Source of the DNA: Streptomyces hayashii
Lineage (GTDB): Bacteria; Actinomycetota; Actinomycetes; Streptomycetales; Streptomycetaceae
Length of the DNA: 64,000 nt
Direction: 5' to 3'
NCBI RefSeq assembly: GCF_024539815.1
Contig: NZ_JAHHIU010000095.1
Coordinates: 1-64,000 of the forward strand
The position numbers and the translations under genes are program-made. Below the pieces are notes generated by a model. It did no database searches. It saw nothing but the letters and a program-made list of their open reading frames with translations, and was not told the DNA's origin. This document shows, piece by piece, positions 17,553 through 26,913 of the stretch. Numbering within the stretch: position 1 is the stretch's first letter; every line of letters begins with the position of its first letter.

Positions 17553-20500
17553 ATGACCGCCCACCTCGAAGAACTCCTGCGTGACTGCACGGTCCTGGTG
17601 TGCGACGAGCACGGGAACCCGGCCGGATCGGGGTTCTTCGCGGCCCCCGGGACGGTGGTGACGGCGGCCCATGTGGTCGACGCGGCGGGCGAAGGGATCA
17701 CCGTCCGTTGGAAGGGGAGCCCGGTCGACGTGCTCGACGTCGAGTGGAAGGACCCGCGGGGCCCCCTCGACGACGGACAGTGGGACCTGCCCGACCTCGC
17801 CCTTCTGCGCCTGGACGCGAACGCGGCGCCCGGACATCCGTGTGTGCTGCTCGGTGACGGCAGAGCCGGCGCGAAGGTGCTGGGCGAGGGCTACACCCGG
17901 GACCTGAGCGGTGGCCATGCGCCCGACAGCGTGCGCCTGGAACTGGAGTCGGCCCGCCCGATCGGCAGCGTCACCGTGTTCAAGTGCAAGGACTCCGTCG
18001 TCGACGACGGGTTCAGCGGCGGCCCGCTCCTCGACGTGGCCGCCGGACGGGTCGTCGCGGTGATCAAAGGGCAGCGCACCGGGCCGATCGCCCTGGGAGG
18101 GGTGGCCGTGGGAGTCTCCGTCCTGCGCGACCGGTACCCCGACCTGTGGACGGCGAACGAGCGCTTCCACTACTCCGACCGGCGGTGGGAGTTCGCCCGG
18201 CTGAACGACTCGCAGACGACGGACCCGGCCCGGGCGACGGCGGCGTTCCTGCGACTGGTGCAGCGGGCGATCGGCCGGCGGCCGGCCATCCTTCCCCCTG
18301 GCGGCAGCAGGCCCGACATCCACCAGATCCCCTCCGTGCGGGTGCTGCCGCTCGATGCGCGCGACTCCGCGGCGGGGCGCGGCGACGGCTCCCTCGACGA
18401 GATGGGGCCACGCGACGTGGGCTTCGACGGGGTCATCCGCTGGTCGCCGCTGCGGGCGAGCTGGCGGGCGGTCGTCCTGCGCGGTATGCCCGGCCATGGC
18501 AAGTCGTGGTTGCTGAACACGCATGCCGACACGATCGCCGGCGACGCGCTGAGCCGACTCGCCGACGACGCGGACGCGTGGGCGTCGGTCCCCGTCCCGA
18601 TCCTGGTGGACTGCGCGGCGCTGGGCCGGCTGCTCCCCGACCATGTCACCCATGACGGCGTTCTGGACGCCCTGGTCATGTCCGTCCGGCAGGAGGCCGA
18701 CTCGCTGGACGGCACGTCCCTGGACGCGGTGGTCCGCCTCGCCCACGCGGACGGCAGGCTGGTGTCGTGCCTCGACGCGCTGGACGAGGTGGGCACGGCC
18801 GACTGGGAGAAGGTGCGTCAGGCGCTGCCCATCCTCGTCGAGCACAACAACCGGCTCCTGGTCACCTCCCGGCCCTACAGCCAGCTGCGCACCCATACGT
18901 CCAGCCTCGGGGGCTGCCTTCACGCGGAGGTCATCGGCTTCTCCGCGGGGCAGGTGTTCGCGTTCGCCCGCGGCTGGTTCTCCGGCGACACGACGCGCGG
19001 CGAGGAGCTTGAGGCCGAGCTTTTGGACCGTCCCGAGCTCCGCGATCTGGCCAGGGTCCCGCTTCTGGGGGCGTTCCTGTGCAGCCTGGCCGCCGAGGGT
19101 GATCAGGTGCGGGTGCTGCCGACCACCCGGGCGCAGATCTACCAGTCGGTCATTCTGGGCGCGCTGTCCGGACGGTGGCGCGACCCGGGCCAGCAGGCGG
19201 TGGACCCGGACAATCCGCCCGAGCCGAAGCTGAGGCTGAACATCCTCGCCGACGCGGTCGGACGGCTCGGCCGGCCCTGGCGTTCGAGAGTCGACCGTTT
19301 CCCCCGTGCGGAACTCGCCGCCGCCCTGCGCGAGCACCCGCGGTACGCGCTCGCCGAGTCCGAGGCGCAGGCTCGCTGGTGGGCCTGGCACAGCCTGCGC
19401 CCCACCGCGGCCGACAGAATCAGGCCGCCCGGCCGGGACCCCCTGATCTGGGAGTACATGTTCGACGGTCTCCTCGCCCATGACGTCTCCGACAGCGGCG
19501 AACCGGCGCTCCGGTTCGTCCACCCCGTCCTGGGCGAGTTCTGCGCGGCGGCCCACGTGGCGGCGCTGGAGGAGGCCGAGCTGCGGGAGGTCGTGGAGGC
19601 CCATCGCTGGTTCGACGCGTCCTGGCAGGAGGTGTGGCCGCTGACCGCGGATCTGATGACGGAGCCGGACACGCTCGTCGCCCTGCTCGTCGACTCGCCG
19701 TCGGACGCCTGGTTCGAGCAGACCTTCCTGGCAAGCCGGTGTCTGGCGGCGGCCGGCGCACGGGTCCGTCCTGAGCTGCGCGAACGTGTGGTGTCGCGGG
19801 TGCTCGTCGCCGCGCGGCGCTGGCGGCCGTTCGACCGCGACCGCGCTCTGGTCCACCTCGGCGACCTCGTCCGTGCGCGGCTGACGGAGGCCGTGGACGC
19901 CGCGCACGCGCTGCTGGGAGACGATCCCGGGGTGGCCGCCCGGATGAAGATCGCCTCCGCACTGGCCGAGACGGGTGACGACACCGGCCTGGAGATCGTC
20001 CGGGCGTCACTCACGGACTCCGGCATTCCGGCCGCCTACCGGGCCTGGTGCGCGAGATCGGCGGTCCTCGTCGAGGACGCCGCCGGACTGGCCGCCCTGC
20101 TCGCGGCCATCAAGGGCGCGCGTACGGTCGGAGAGCTGAAACTGCTCGTCGGCGCGGTGCCCGTCGAGAGCCGCGTGGGCGGCGATCTGGCGCTTCAGAT
20201 CCTGCGCGACCAGCGCGTGCACGGAACCATCCGTGCGGCCGTCGGTTCGGCGGTGGTCCACGCGGGCGGCGAGCAGCGGATCCGGTTGGCCAAGAAGCTG
20301 GCCGGGACCCCGCTGACCTCCTGGGGGGTGAGAGCCGCGCTGATAGCCGAATTGCTCTCCGTGGGAGAGGACGACGTGCTTCCCCTGGGGCTGAAGCTCT
20401 TCGACGACCCCAACCTGTCGGCCGCGCAGCGCGTACCCCTGGTGGAGGCGCTCATCCGGTGCGGTCAGACGGCCGTCGTGCCGCGCGCGGTGGCCATGCT

Positions 20501-22205
20501 GGAACGCGGCGACGTGTACTGGGACCAGCGGCGGAGGCTGGCCGGTTCCATCGCCGAAGTCGGCGGCGTCGGCGTAGAGGAACTGCTCCGGCAGGTCCGT
20601 TCCGCGCTGCCCATCGAGCTGAAGATGCGACCCATCATCGCGTTGGTCGAGGTGGGCGAGTGTCTGGAGCTGGCCGCGGAACTGGTCGCCGACACCGGCG
20701 CGCCCTCCTGGATCCGCAGTCGGGTCGCGACGAGTCTGCTGCACCGCGGATACCTGTCGGTGCCGCACGACGTGCTGGACGCGCTCGCCACCGAACCCGA
20801 CCCTCGGCATCAGTTCCAGGGCGAGTTGATCACCGCCATGCTGGCGCGCAAAGTCCCGGGCGCACGGGACGCGGCGCGTGCGCTGCTTGCGCGCAGCGCT
20901 GCTTCGAACGACCCCGACGAGGTGCAGAGCCAGTTCATCGCCGACCTCACGACCGCCGGTTCCGAGGGGCAGAACGCGCTCGTCGACATCGCGCAGGACA
21001 GTGATCTGCCCGAGGAGGACCGGGCACTGGCCGTCATCGCGCTGGGCGACGTGGCACCCGACGCGGCGGCGCGTCTCGACTCGGAGCTGTCGGATCAAGT
21101 CTCCCGTTTCACCGACTCCCGCATGACCCTGCTGCTCGGCGACAAGGGCGTCGTCGAACTGGCCGACCGGCTGGTGGGGCTGCTGGACGACGAGCCGGCC
21201 GTGTACGGCACGCTGTTCCGGTTGCTGGGCAGTTCGCGTGCGGACCGCGAGCTGGTCGAGCGTCTGCTGCCGGCCGGTCACCGTGCGACCGGCGACGCCG
21301 CGCCCGGGCCGCGCCCCGCGATGAAGATCGGCACGGATTACCTGGAAGGCGCCGGTCTGGCCTGGTCGTCCGAGGCGGAACGGGACTTCCTCCTCGGATG
21401 GATCATGAGCAGGCTGGAGGAGAGGGTCGGCCGCAAGATCACCGTCTTCCTCACTCCGGACCAGCTGAACGAGTTCGGGCAGCTGGAGAGCGCGGAGCAG
21501 GGGGTCGACTTCCTGGCCACCCGCTCGGCCGGATATCCGGAGCTGGTGCTCAGCCAGATGGAGGCCGTCCAGGACGAGATCCGCCGGGATCCCTCGACGA
21601 TCCCGCCGTTCGAAGCGCGTGACGTTCCGCCGCTGCGCCGGCTCGCGTTCGTCGCCGACACGCTGAACGAGTGGGTCGACGTCACGAGGACGCGGGGAGA
21701 GGTCACCGGCACCGCCTTCTTCAGGCTCAACGCGCGCACGATCGTCACCAAGGAGGCCCAGGCCCTGCTGGTCGTCGCCTGCCGGATGACGCAGACGCTC
21801 AACCCTTACGAGGGCCATCTGTACCTCGTGGAGATGGCGTTGCGGGACGGCACGGAAGCGACCGTCCGCCGTATGACCGAGCCCGTGCGGATGTACGACC
21901 TGATGCGCGAGTTCCTCAGCGACGGCAACGGCGGCGCGCTTCTCGACACCGCGCTGGCGAGGCTCGCCCTCGCCCCCCGGTCGGAGGTGGCGTGGTTCTA
22001 CGGCGCACTGGGCGCGGCGCTCCAGGAACAGCCGGAGCTGAGCGTGCGGTTGATGCAGATGTGCGGGCAGTCTGCCAGTGAGGAGCAGCGGTCCGACGGT
22101 CTGACGACCCTCGACCGGCAGGCGGCCAGGTTCGGCTGGCCCGACGACCTCGTGCGTCGGCTGCGGGCCGCGCTCGGCGACGACGGCGCGCAGGACGGAT
22201 CATGA
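17553..22205 (+). CDS. Trypsin-like protease-NACHT-repeat STAND protein
   Basis: 1550 residues. Residues 1-200 are a trypsin-like serine protease: VVTAAHVV gives His40, LPDLALLRLD offers Asp81, and DDGFSGGPLLD gives Ser155, so the triad is intact. Residues about 305-450 are a NACHT NTPase: Walker A GMPGHGKSW (311-319), Walker B LVSCLDALDEVG (403-414), and sensor TSRP (438-441). The remaining 1000 residues are helical HEAT/ARM-like repeats without transmembrane segments, the usual ligand-sensing part. In known relatives, target binding drives NACHT oligomerisation and switches on the N-terminal effector. ATG 17553 has GAGGGGA about 10 bases upstream; GTG 17544 is too close to that site. Follows the nucleosidase gene, probably one transcript. 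Base composition is native. Confidence 0.92.
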   Translation: MTAHLEELLRDCTVLVCDEHGNPAGSGFFAAPGTVVTAAHVVDAAGEGITVRWKGSPVDVLDVEWKDPRGPLDDGQWDLPDLALLRLDANAAPGHPCVLLGDGRAGAKVLGEGYTRDLSGGHAPDSVRLELESARPIGSVTVFKCKDSVVDDGFSGGPLLDVAAGRVVAVIKGQRTGPIALGGVAVGVSVLRDRYPDLWTANERFHYSDRRWEFARLNDSQTTDPARATAAFLRLVQRAIGRRPAILPPGGSRPDIHQIPSVRVLPLDARDSAAGRGDGSLDEMGPRDVGFDGVIRWSPLRASWRAVVLRGMPGHGKSWLLNTHADTIAGDALSRLADDADAWASVPVPILVDCAALGRLLPDHVTHDGVLDALVMSVRQEADSLDGTSLDAVVRLAHADGRLVSCLDALDEVGTADWEKVRQALPILVEHNNRLLVTSRPYSQLRTHTSSLGGCLHAEVIGFSAGQVFAFARGWFSGDTTRGEELEAELLDRPELRDLARVPLLGAFLCSLAAEGDQVRVLPTTRAQIYQSVILGALSGRWRDPGQQAVDPDNPPEPKLRLNILADAVGRLGRPWRSRVDRFPRAELAAALREHPRYALAESEAQARWWAWHSLRPTAADRIRPPGRDPLIWEYMFDGLLAHDVSDSGEPALRFVHPVLGEFCAAAHVAALEEAELREVVEAHRWFDASWQEVWPLTADLMTEPDTLVALLVDSPSDAWFEQTFLASRCLAAAGARVRPELRERVVSRVLVAARRWRPFDRDRALVHLGDLVRARLTEAVDAAHALLGDDPGVAARMKIASALAETGDDTGLEIVRASLTDSGIPAAYRAWCARSAVLVEDAAGLAALLAAIKGARTVGELKLLVGAVPVESRVGGDLALQILRDQRVHGTIRAAVGSAVVHAGGEQRIRLAKKLAGTPLTSWGVRAALIAELLSVGEDDVLPLGLKLFDDPNLSAAQRVPLVEALIRCGQTAVVPRAVAMLERGDVYWDQRRRLAGSIAEVGGVGVEELLRQVRSALPIELKMRPIIALVEVGECLELAAELVADTGAPSWIRSRVATSLLHRGYLSVPHDVLDALATEPDPRHQFQGELITAMLARKVPGARDAARALLARSAASNDPDEVQSQFIADLTTAGSEGQNALVDIAQDSDLPEEDRALAVIALGDVAPDAAARLDSELSDQVSRFTDSRMTLLLGDKGVVELADRLVGLLDDEPAVYGTLFRLLGSSRADRELVERLLPAGHRATGDAAPGPRPAMKIGTDYLEGAGLAWSSEAERDFLLGWIMSRLEERVGRKITVFLTPDQLNEFGQLESAEQGVDFLATRSAGYPELVLSQMEAVQDEIRRDPSTIPPFEARDVPPLRRLAFVADTLNEWVDVTRTRGEVTGTAFFRLNARTIVTKEAQALLVVACRMTQTLNPYEGHLYLVEMALRDGTEATVRRMTEPVRMYDLMREFLSDGNGGALLDTALARLALAPRSEVAWFYGALGAALQEQPELSVRLMQMCGQSASEEQRSDGLTTLDRQAARFGWPDDLVRRLRAALGDDGAQDGS

Positions 22206-22217
22206 CGGCCGGACGGC

Positions 22218-22565
22218 ATGGCGCCGGGTCGAGACCGTGACGCGCCCCGCATCCCGAGGGCGATCCGGTCGCACGGGACGTGGACCTACGGCGAGGGCTG
22301 TCCGTCGCTGCGCGTCGCGGGGATCGCAGCGGACGTCGTCCGGCCCGAGGTCGTCACCGTCGTCGCCGCCCCGCTCGACGGCCGACCGGTCGCCGTCCGG
22401 GCCGACGAGGTCCTCGCCCGCGTTCTCCAGCGCGAGTTGGATCATCTCGACGGGATGGCGTACGTGCAGCGCCTCGCCGGCGCGGAGCGAGCGGCGGTTC
22501 ACGCCCTGATCGAGCGGGGCGGCGGGGACGTCACGTGCCTCCACCCGCGCCCCTACGGTCCCTGA
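22218..22565 (+). pseudogene. 5'-truncated peptide deformylase remnant
   Basis: The frame reads HGTWTYGEGCPSLRVAGIAA, then DVVRPEVVTVVAAPLDGRPV, then LQRELDHLDGMAYVQRL. EGC-P-S and (H)ELDHLDG are motifs 2 and 3 of peptide deformylase. The N-terminal motif 1 (GxGLAAxQ) half is absent, and the first metal histidine of HExxH is Arg (RELDH). It cannot be an active deformylase. It begins just after the NACHT gene, so it may mark a recombination edge of that locus. Confidence 0.65.
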
Positions 22566-22584
22566 ACGGCGGCCGAAGGACGTG

Positions 22585-22613
22585 CGGCCGGCGGGTCGCC
22601 GATGCGCCGGCCG
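22585..22613 (-). terminator. Terminator after the amidohydrolase gene
   Basis: Perfect 9-bp stem (22585-22593/22605-22613) 22 bases past the amidohydrolase stop on the minus strand; it could also stop transcription arriving from the left. Confidence 0.6.
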
Positions 22614-22635
22614 AGCCGGAGACCTCGTGACGTCC

Positions 22636-24303
22636 TCAGGCGTCGGGGGCCGCGTGGACGCGTGCTCCTTCCACGAAGGTCTCCAGGACCCGGGTGGTCG
22701 CGATCTCCTCGGCCGGTCCCGTGAACGGGTCGCGGTCGAGGACGACGAGGTCGGCGGCCCTGCCCACGGTGATGCTGCCGGTGTCGGCGTCGAGGTGGTT
22801 CACGTACGCGCTGCCCGCCGTGTACGCGGCGAGGGCGGCTCCGAGGTCGAGGCGCTGGCCGGGCAGGAAGGCGGGGGTTCCGTCGGGGGCGTCCGGGGAG
22901 CGCCGGTTGACCGCGACATGGATGGCCTGGAGCGGGTCGGGGCTGCTGACGGGCCAGTCGCTGCCCGCGGCGAGCGTCGCTCCGGCCCGCAGCAGATCGC
23001 CGAACGGGTACTGCCGGGCGCCGCGTTCGGGGCCGAGGAAGGGCAGGGTGAGTTCGTCCATCTGCGGCTCGTGGGCGGCCCACAGCATCTGCAGGTTGGC
23101 GGTGGCGCCGAGGGCCCGGAAGCGGCGTACGTCATCCGGGTGGACGACCTGGAGGTGCGCCAGGTGGTGGCGGGTGTCGTGGTGACCGTTGGTGGAACGG
23201 GCGGTCTCGACGGCGTCGAGCGCCTCGCGTACCGCGCGGTCGCCGAGGGCGTGGAAGTGGACCTGGAAGCCGAGCGCGTCGAGTTCGGTGACGTACTTCT
23301 TCAGCTCGCCGGGTTCGACGAAGCTGATGCCGCTGCCGTCCGAGGGGCAGCCGCAGCCGGTGAGATAGGGGTCGAGCATGGCGGCGGTGTGGTTCTCGGC
23401 GATGCCGTCCTGCATGATCTTCACGGTGCCGGCACGGAACAGGCCGGTGCTCAACTCCTCGCGCCGGGCGATGAGTTCGGGGATCTGCTCGGCGCCGCGT
23501 TCGCGGTCCCACCACAGCGCCCCGACGACGCGGGCGGTGAGCAGGCCCCGGTCCTGGGCCGTGCGGTACGCGGGCGCCGGGTCGGTCATGTTGGCGTAGG
23601 CGCCGACGATGGCGTCCTGCCAGGCGGTGACGCCGTGGGAGTACAGCACGGCCTGGGCGCGCAGCAGGGCGGCCAGTTGTTCCCCGGGCGTGGGGACGGG
23701 CACCAGACGGCCCACGAGGTGGACGGCGCCCTCCTGGAGCATGCCCGTCGGACGGCCCTCGGCGTCGCGTTCGATGCGGCCGTCGACCGGGTCGGCGGTG
23801 CGGGCGTCGATGCCGGCCCGTTGCAGCGCGAGGGTGTTGACCCAGGCGCCGTGGTGGTCGCGGTTGGGCAGGAAGACGGGCCGGTCGGGGACGACCGCGT
23901 CGAGGGCCGCCGCGGTGGGGGCGCCGCCGGGGAACGCCTCCAGGGACCAGCCGCCGCCGGTGATCCACTCGGCGTCCGGGTTGTCGTCCGCGTACGCCCT
24001 GATCCGCCGCAGGTACTCGGCGGGGTCGACGGTGTCGGCGAGGTGGCACAGGCCGAGTTCCAGGCCCGCGCCCTGCGGATGCACATGGGCGTCCTGGAAG
24101 CCGGGGATCAGCAGTTTTCCGGCCAGGTCGACGACCTCCGTGCCCCGCCCGATCAGGGCGTGCACCTCGTCGTGGCCGACGGCCGTGATCCGCCCGCCGT
24201 GCACGGCCACGGCGGTGGCGCGGCTGCGGGCCGGGTCGACGGTGTGGACAGGGCCGCCGGTGAGGACGAGGTCGGCGGGGCCCGTGGCCCGGGACTGCGG
24301 CAT
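22636..24303 (-). CDS. Amidohydrolase (YtcJ/NfdA-like, amidohydro_3)
   Basis: 555 residues, cytosolic metal-dependent hydrolase. LLIPGFQDAHVHPQGAGLELG carries the HxH metal motif. VKIMQDGIAEN supplies the region of the metal-bridging residue, FQVHFHALGDRAVREALDAV and LAHLQVVHPDD the further histidines, and AAGSDWPVSSPDPLQAI the catalytic Asp. Family members hydrolyse N-formyl or N-acyl compounds; the natural substrate is unknown. Downstream partner of an APC permease (44-base gap), so it probably acts on what the permease imports. Likely repressed by the divergent TetR protein at 25986. Confidence 0.9.
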   Translation of the reverse strand: MPQSRATGPADLVLTGGPVHTVDPARSRATAVAVHGGRITAVGHDEVHALIGRGTEVVDLAGKLLIPGFQDAHVHPQGAGLELGLCHLADTVDPAEYLRRIRAYADDNPDAEWITGGGWSLEAFPGGAPTAAALDAVVPDRPVFLPNRDHHGAWVNTLALQRAGIDARTADPVDGRIERDAEGRPTGMLQEGAVHLVGRLVPVPTPGEQLAALLRAQAVLYSHGVTAWQDAIVGAYANMTDPAPAYRTAQDRGLLTARVVGALWWDRERGAEQIPELIARREELSTGLFRAGTVKIMQDGIAENHTAAMLDPYLTGCGCPSDGSGISFVEPGELKKYVTELDALGFQVHFHALGDRAVREALDAVETARSTNGHHDTRHHLAHLQVVHPDDVRRFRALGATANLQMLWAAHEPQMDELTLPFLGPERGARQYPFGDLLRAGATLAAGSDWPVSSPDPLQAIHVAVNRRSPDAPDGTPAFLPGQRLDLGAALAAYTAGSAYVNHLDADTGSITVGRAADLVVLDRDPFTGPAEEIATTRVLETFVEGARVHAAPDA

Positions 24304-24347
24304 GGGATGAACTCCTGGGAGGGGGAACCGAAGTGGGGCGGGCGGGC

Positions 24348-25826
24348 TCAGACGGCGGCGCGGTCCATGGGCAGGGCGATGGCCTCGGCGTCGGTGCCGC
24401 GGCCCGTGGCGAAGTACGGGGAGCGGCGGACGTACTTGGCGACCGCGGCCATGCCCAGGCCGGCCAGCACGATGACGGCGGGCAGCGAGAACATGAACCA
24501 GCCGTTGTCGGGGCTGAGGGCGAAGTGGTCGCTCTTGGTCAGGTAGGAGTAGCCGAGGTAGGCGCCGAGGCCCAGCAGCACCGAGCCGGAGACGGCGGGG
24601 ACGACCACGGCGAGCAGCGCAGTGCGGAACCCTTCACGGCGGTCGGGCCAGAAGCGGACGGCGCACGCGATGGCGGTGAGGCCGTAGTAGAGGGCGACGA
24701 GCAGGCCGATGGAGTTGACGGCGGCCAGCAGCATGTCGCTCAGCCGCGGGATGGCGACGGCGAGCAGAGCGATCACGACGGCGATGGTCAGGACGACGAC
24801 GGTTCCCGCGGCGGGGGTGCCGTACCGGCGGTGGACACGGGTCCACAGCGGTCCCATGGTGCGGTCGCGGCCCATCGCGAGCAGGCCGCGGGCCGTGGGG
24901 ATCAGCGTGGACTGGACCGAGGCGGCGGCGGAGAACATCAGGGCGATCACGGGCAGGGTGGCCCAGGGTTCGGCGGCGATTTTCTCACCGAGGTAGGGCA
25001 GGGCCTGCGGGCCGTTCTTGATGAGTTCGGTCAGGCTCATCTCCCTTTGGAAGGCGACCGAGCCGAAGAGGAACAGCCCGAGCATCGCGAACAGGGCGAT
25101 CAGGCCGCCGCGGGCCGCGTCGCCCGGCCTCCTGGTCTCCTCGTTGACGCTGAACGCCGCGTCCCAGCCCCAGAAGAAGAACACCGCGAGGACCAGGCCC
25201 TGGGCGAAGGCCGTGCCGTCGGCGATCTCGAAGGGGTTGAACCAGGAGAGCGAGAAGGACTGTTCGCCGGTGATCAGCGCCCAGCCGCAGAAGCCCAGCA
25301 GCACGGTGTACTCGAAGACCAGCAGCACGGACTGGAATCGGGTGGTGGCACGCGTCCCGGTGACGGCGAGAGCGGTGAGGCCGAGGAGCAGCACGAGTCC
25401 GACGGCCGTGGTGACACCGGTGGACGACGGATCGAGGGCGACGCCCGCCACCGTGTGCAGGCCGGCTCTGTTGGCGAAGATCAGGACGACCGATCCCATG
25501 ACCGCGCTGGTGTAGGCGCAGAAGATGACCGATCCGACGACGGTGACCCACCCGGTCAGGAAGCCGGGCCAGGGCCCGAGGGTCTTTCCGACCCAGGTGT
25601 AGCCGTTGCCGCAGTTGGGTTCCGAGCGGTTGAGGCGGGCGTAGGCGGTGGCGATGCCCAGCACGGGCAGGAAGGCGAGAAGCAACAGAGCGGGCGCCTG
25701 CAGCCCCACGATCGTGGCGATCGTGCCCATGCCGATGGCGATGCTGGTGGTGGCGGCCGTGCTGGAGGCCGCGATCGCGACGCCGTCGACGACGCCCAGG
25801 GAACGGCGCAAGGGAGTGGATGACAT
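24348..25826 (-). CDS. APC-superfamily amino-acid/amine permease
   Basis: 492 residues, about twelve transmembrane helices. SLGVVDGVAIAASSTAATTSIAIGMG is the broken first helix with substrate-binding Gly/Ser residues; FFFWGWDAAFSVNEETRRPGDAARGG is the loop after helix 6, highly typical of APC transporters. The start at ATG 25826 has GAGGAG six bases upstream; a longer frame to 25919 would swallow the promoter. First gene of an operon with the amidohydrolase. Confidence 0.9.
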   Translation of the reverse strand: MSSTPLRRSLGVVDGVAIAASSTAATTSIAIGMGTIATIVGLQAPALLLLAFLPVLGIATAYARLNRSEPNCGNGYTWVGKTLGPWPGFLTGWVTVVGSVIFCAYTSAVMGSVVLIFANRAGLHTVAGVALDPSSTGVTTAVGLVLLLGLTALAVTGTRATTRFQSVLLVFEYTVLLGFCGWALITGEQSFSLSWFNPFEIADGTAFAQGLVLAVFFFWGWDAAFSVNEETRRPGDAARGGLIALFAMLGLFLFGSVAFQREMSLTELIKNGPQALPYLGEKIAAEPWATLPVIALMFSAAASVQSTLIPTARGLLAMGRDRTMGPLWTRVHRRYGTPAAGTVVVLTIAVVIALLAVAIPRLSDMLLAAVNSIGLLVALYYGLTAIACAVRFWPDRREGFRTALLAVVVPAVSGSVLLGLGAYLGYSYLTKSDHFALSPDNGWFMFSLPAVIVLAGLGMAAVAKYVRRSPYFATGRGTDAEAIALPMDRAAV

Positions 25827-25902
25827 GGAAGGCTCCTCGCGGAGAGGGAGGAAGAGGGAAGAGCCGCGCGGGATGTGATGGAACACCTGACCTTCGCATT
25901 GC

Positions 25903-25917
25903 GTCAATCCTGTTGAC
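25903..25917. promoter_or_regulatory. Candidate TetR operator GTCAA-N5-TTGAC
   Basis: A perfect 5-5-5 inverted repeat in the 159-base gap between the permease and the divergent TetR gene. Its right half starts TTGACA, possibly a -35 element for the regulator. Confidence 0.5.
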
Positions 25918-25985
25918 ATAAGACCGCGGGGGCATCTTCACTGCTGGGACGCCGCCACACCGCCCGCAACGACTGGAGCCGCGGT

Positions 25986-26711
25986 ATGACCACTCGTGTC
26001 CCGCAGGAGCGCAGACGCCGTCGGCCCACCCGCTCGGGGGTCGTGCTGTCGGAGGACCTGATCGTGGAGACCGCGCTGCGGCTGATCGGCGAGCACGGAC
26101 CGGAGGCGCTCGGCGTGCGCCGGCTCGGCACCGCCCTGGGCTGCGATCCCAGCGCCCTCTACCGCTACTTCCGCGGCACCGATGATCTGGTGCTGGCCGT
26201 CGCCGACCGCATCATCGGCGACGCCATGGCGGGGTTCGCCCCGCGGGGCGACTGGGTGGCCGACCTGCGCGAGATGGCGGTGCGGGTGCGCTCCGGGTAC
26301 CTCGCGCACCCACGCGCGGCGGCTTTCGCCTCGTATCGGGTGACACGGCGGCAGAACGAGATCCGTGCCGTGGAGACCGGCGTGAGCCTGCTGCTGTCCG
26401 CGGGCTTCGAACCCGTCGAGGCGGCGCGTCTGTATCTGGCGTTCATCGACACCGTGCTCAGCCATGCCGCCATGGACGCCGCGTTCCAGGCGCTCCCGCC
26501 CCAGCAGCGCGAGGCCGACCGCGGGGCGTGGCACCAGGTCTACCAGCAGCTCGACCCGGCGTCGTATCCCGCGCTGACCACCGTTCGTCAGGCGCTGCAC
26601 ACCATGGGGAACAGCTCCTTCGAGGAGGCCGTCGACCTCCTGCTGGAGGCGCTGGCCGCCCGCGCCGCGAAGGGGACCGTGGGACGCGCGCCGCGCGCCT
26701 CGGCCGGATGA
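25986..26711 (+). CDS. TetR-family regulator
   Basis: 241 residues. Residues 20-75 are the HTH: LSEDLIVETALRLIGEHG, then GVRRLGTALGCDPSALYRYF as the recognition part. The ligand-binding half is a TetR_C-type helical bundle. GGAGCCGCGGT lies before ATG. Divergent from the permease/amidohydrolase operon, so it most likely controls it in response to the transported compound. Ends against a 20-bp terminator. Confidence 0.92.
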   Translation: MTTRVPQERRRRRPTRSGVVLSEDLIVETALRLIGEHGPEALGVRRLGTALGCDPSALYRYFRGTDDLVLAVADRIIGDAMAGFAPRGDWVADLREMAVRVRSGYLAHPRAAAFASYRVTRRQNEIRAVETGVSLLLSAGFEPVEAARLYLAFIDTVLSHAAMDAAFQALPPQQREADRGAWHQVYQQLDPASYPALTTVRQALHTMGNSSFEEAVDLLLEALAARAAKGTVGRAPRASAG

Positions 26712-26713
26712 CC

Positions 26714-26770
26714 GTCGGCGCCGTGGCACCGCGACACCGTGCCGCGGCGCCGCGGTGCCACGGCGCCGAC
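26714..26770 (+). terminator. 20-bp terminator of the TetR gene
   Basis: Arms 26714-26733 and 26751-26770 are perfect 20-bp complements with a 17-base loop, beginning three bases after the stop codon. One of the strongest hairpins in the window. Confidence 0.9.
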
Positions 26771-26796
26771 GGGACGGCGGTGCGCCCGGCGCGGAA

Positions 26797-26834
26797 GGCG
26801 AACGGCGCCGGGCGGCCGCGTGGCGCCGCTCGCC
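26797..26834 (-). terminator. Terminator of the CBM2-esterase gene
   Basis: Arms 26797-26809 and 26822-26834 match at 12 of 13 positions; lies about 80 bases after the esterase stop on the minus strand. Confidence 0.6.
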
Positions 26835-26913
26835 GTTCCGGCGAGGAGACCTCCGCGCCCAGGATGCGGCGGGGCGAGTGCGTCGCTCCCGACGCCGGCG
26901 TCTGTGCTCGCCC

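Noticed and set aside
17220-19907. 895-residue open frame antisense to the protease-NACHT gene
   Set aside because: Low-complexity Arg/Gly/Pro composition and no domain; the sense strand encodes an intact catalytic triad and NACHT motifs. A GC-bias shadow.
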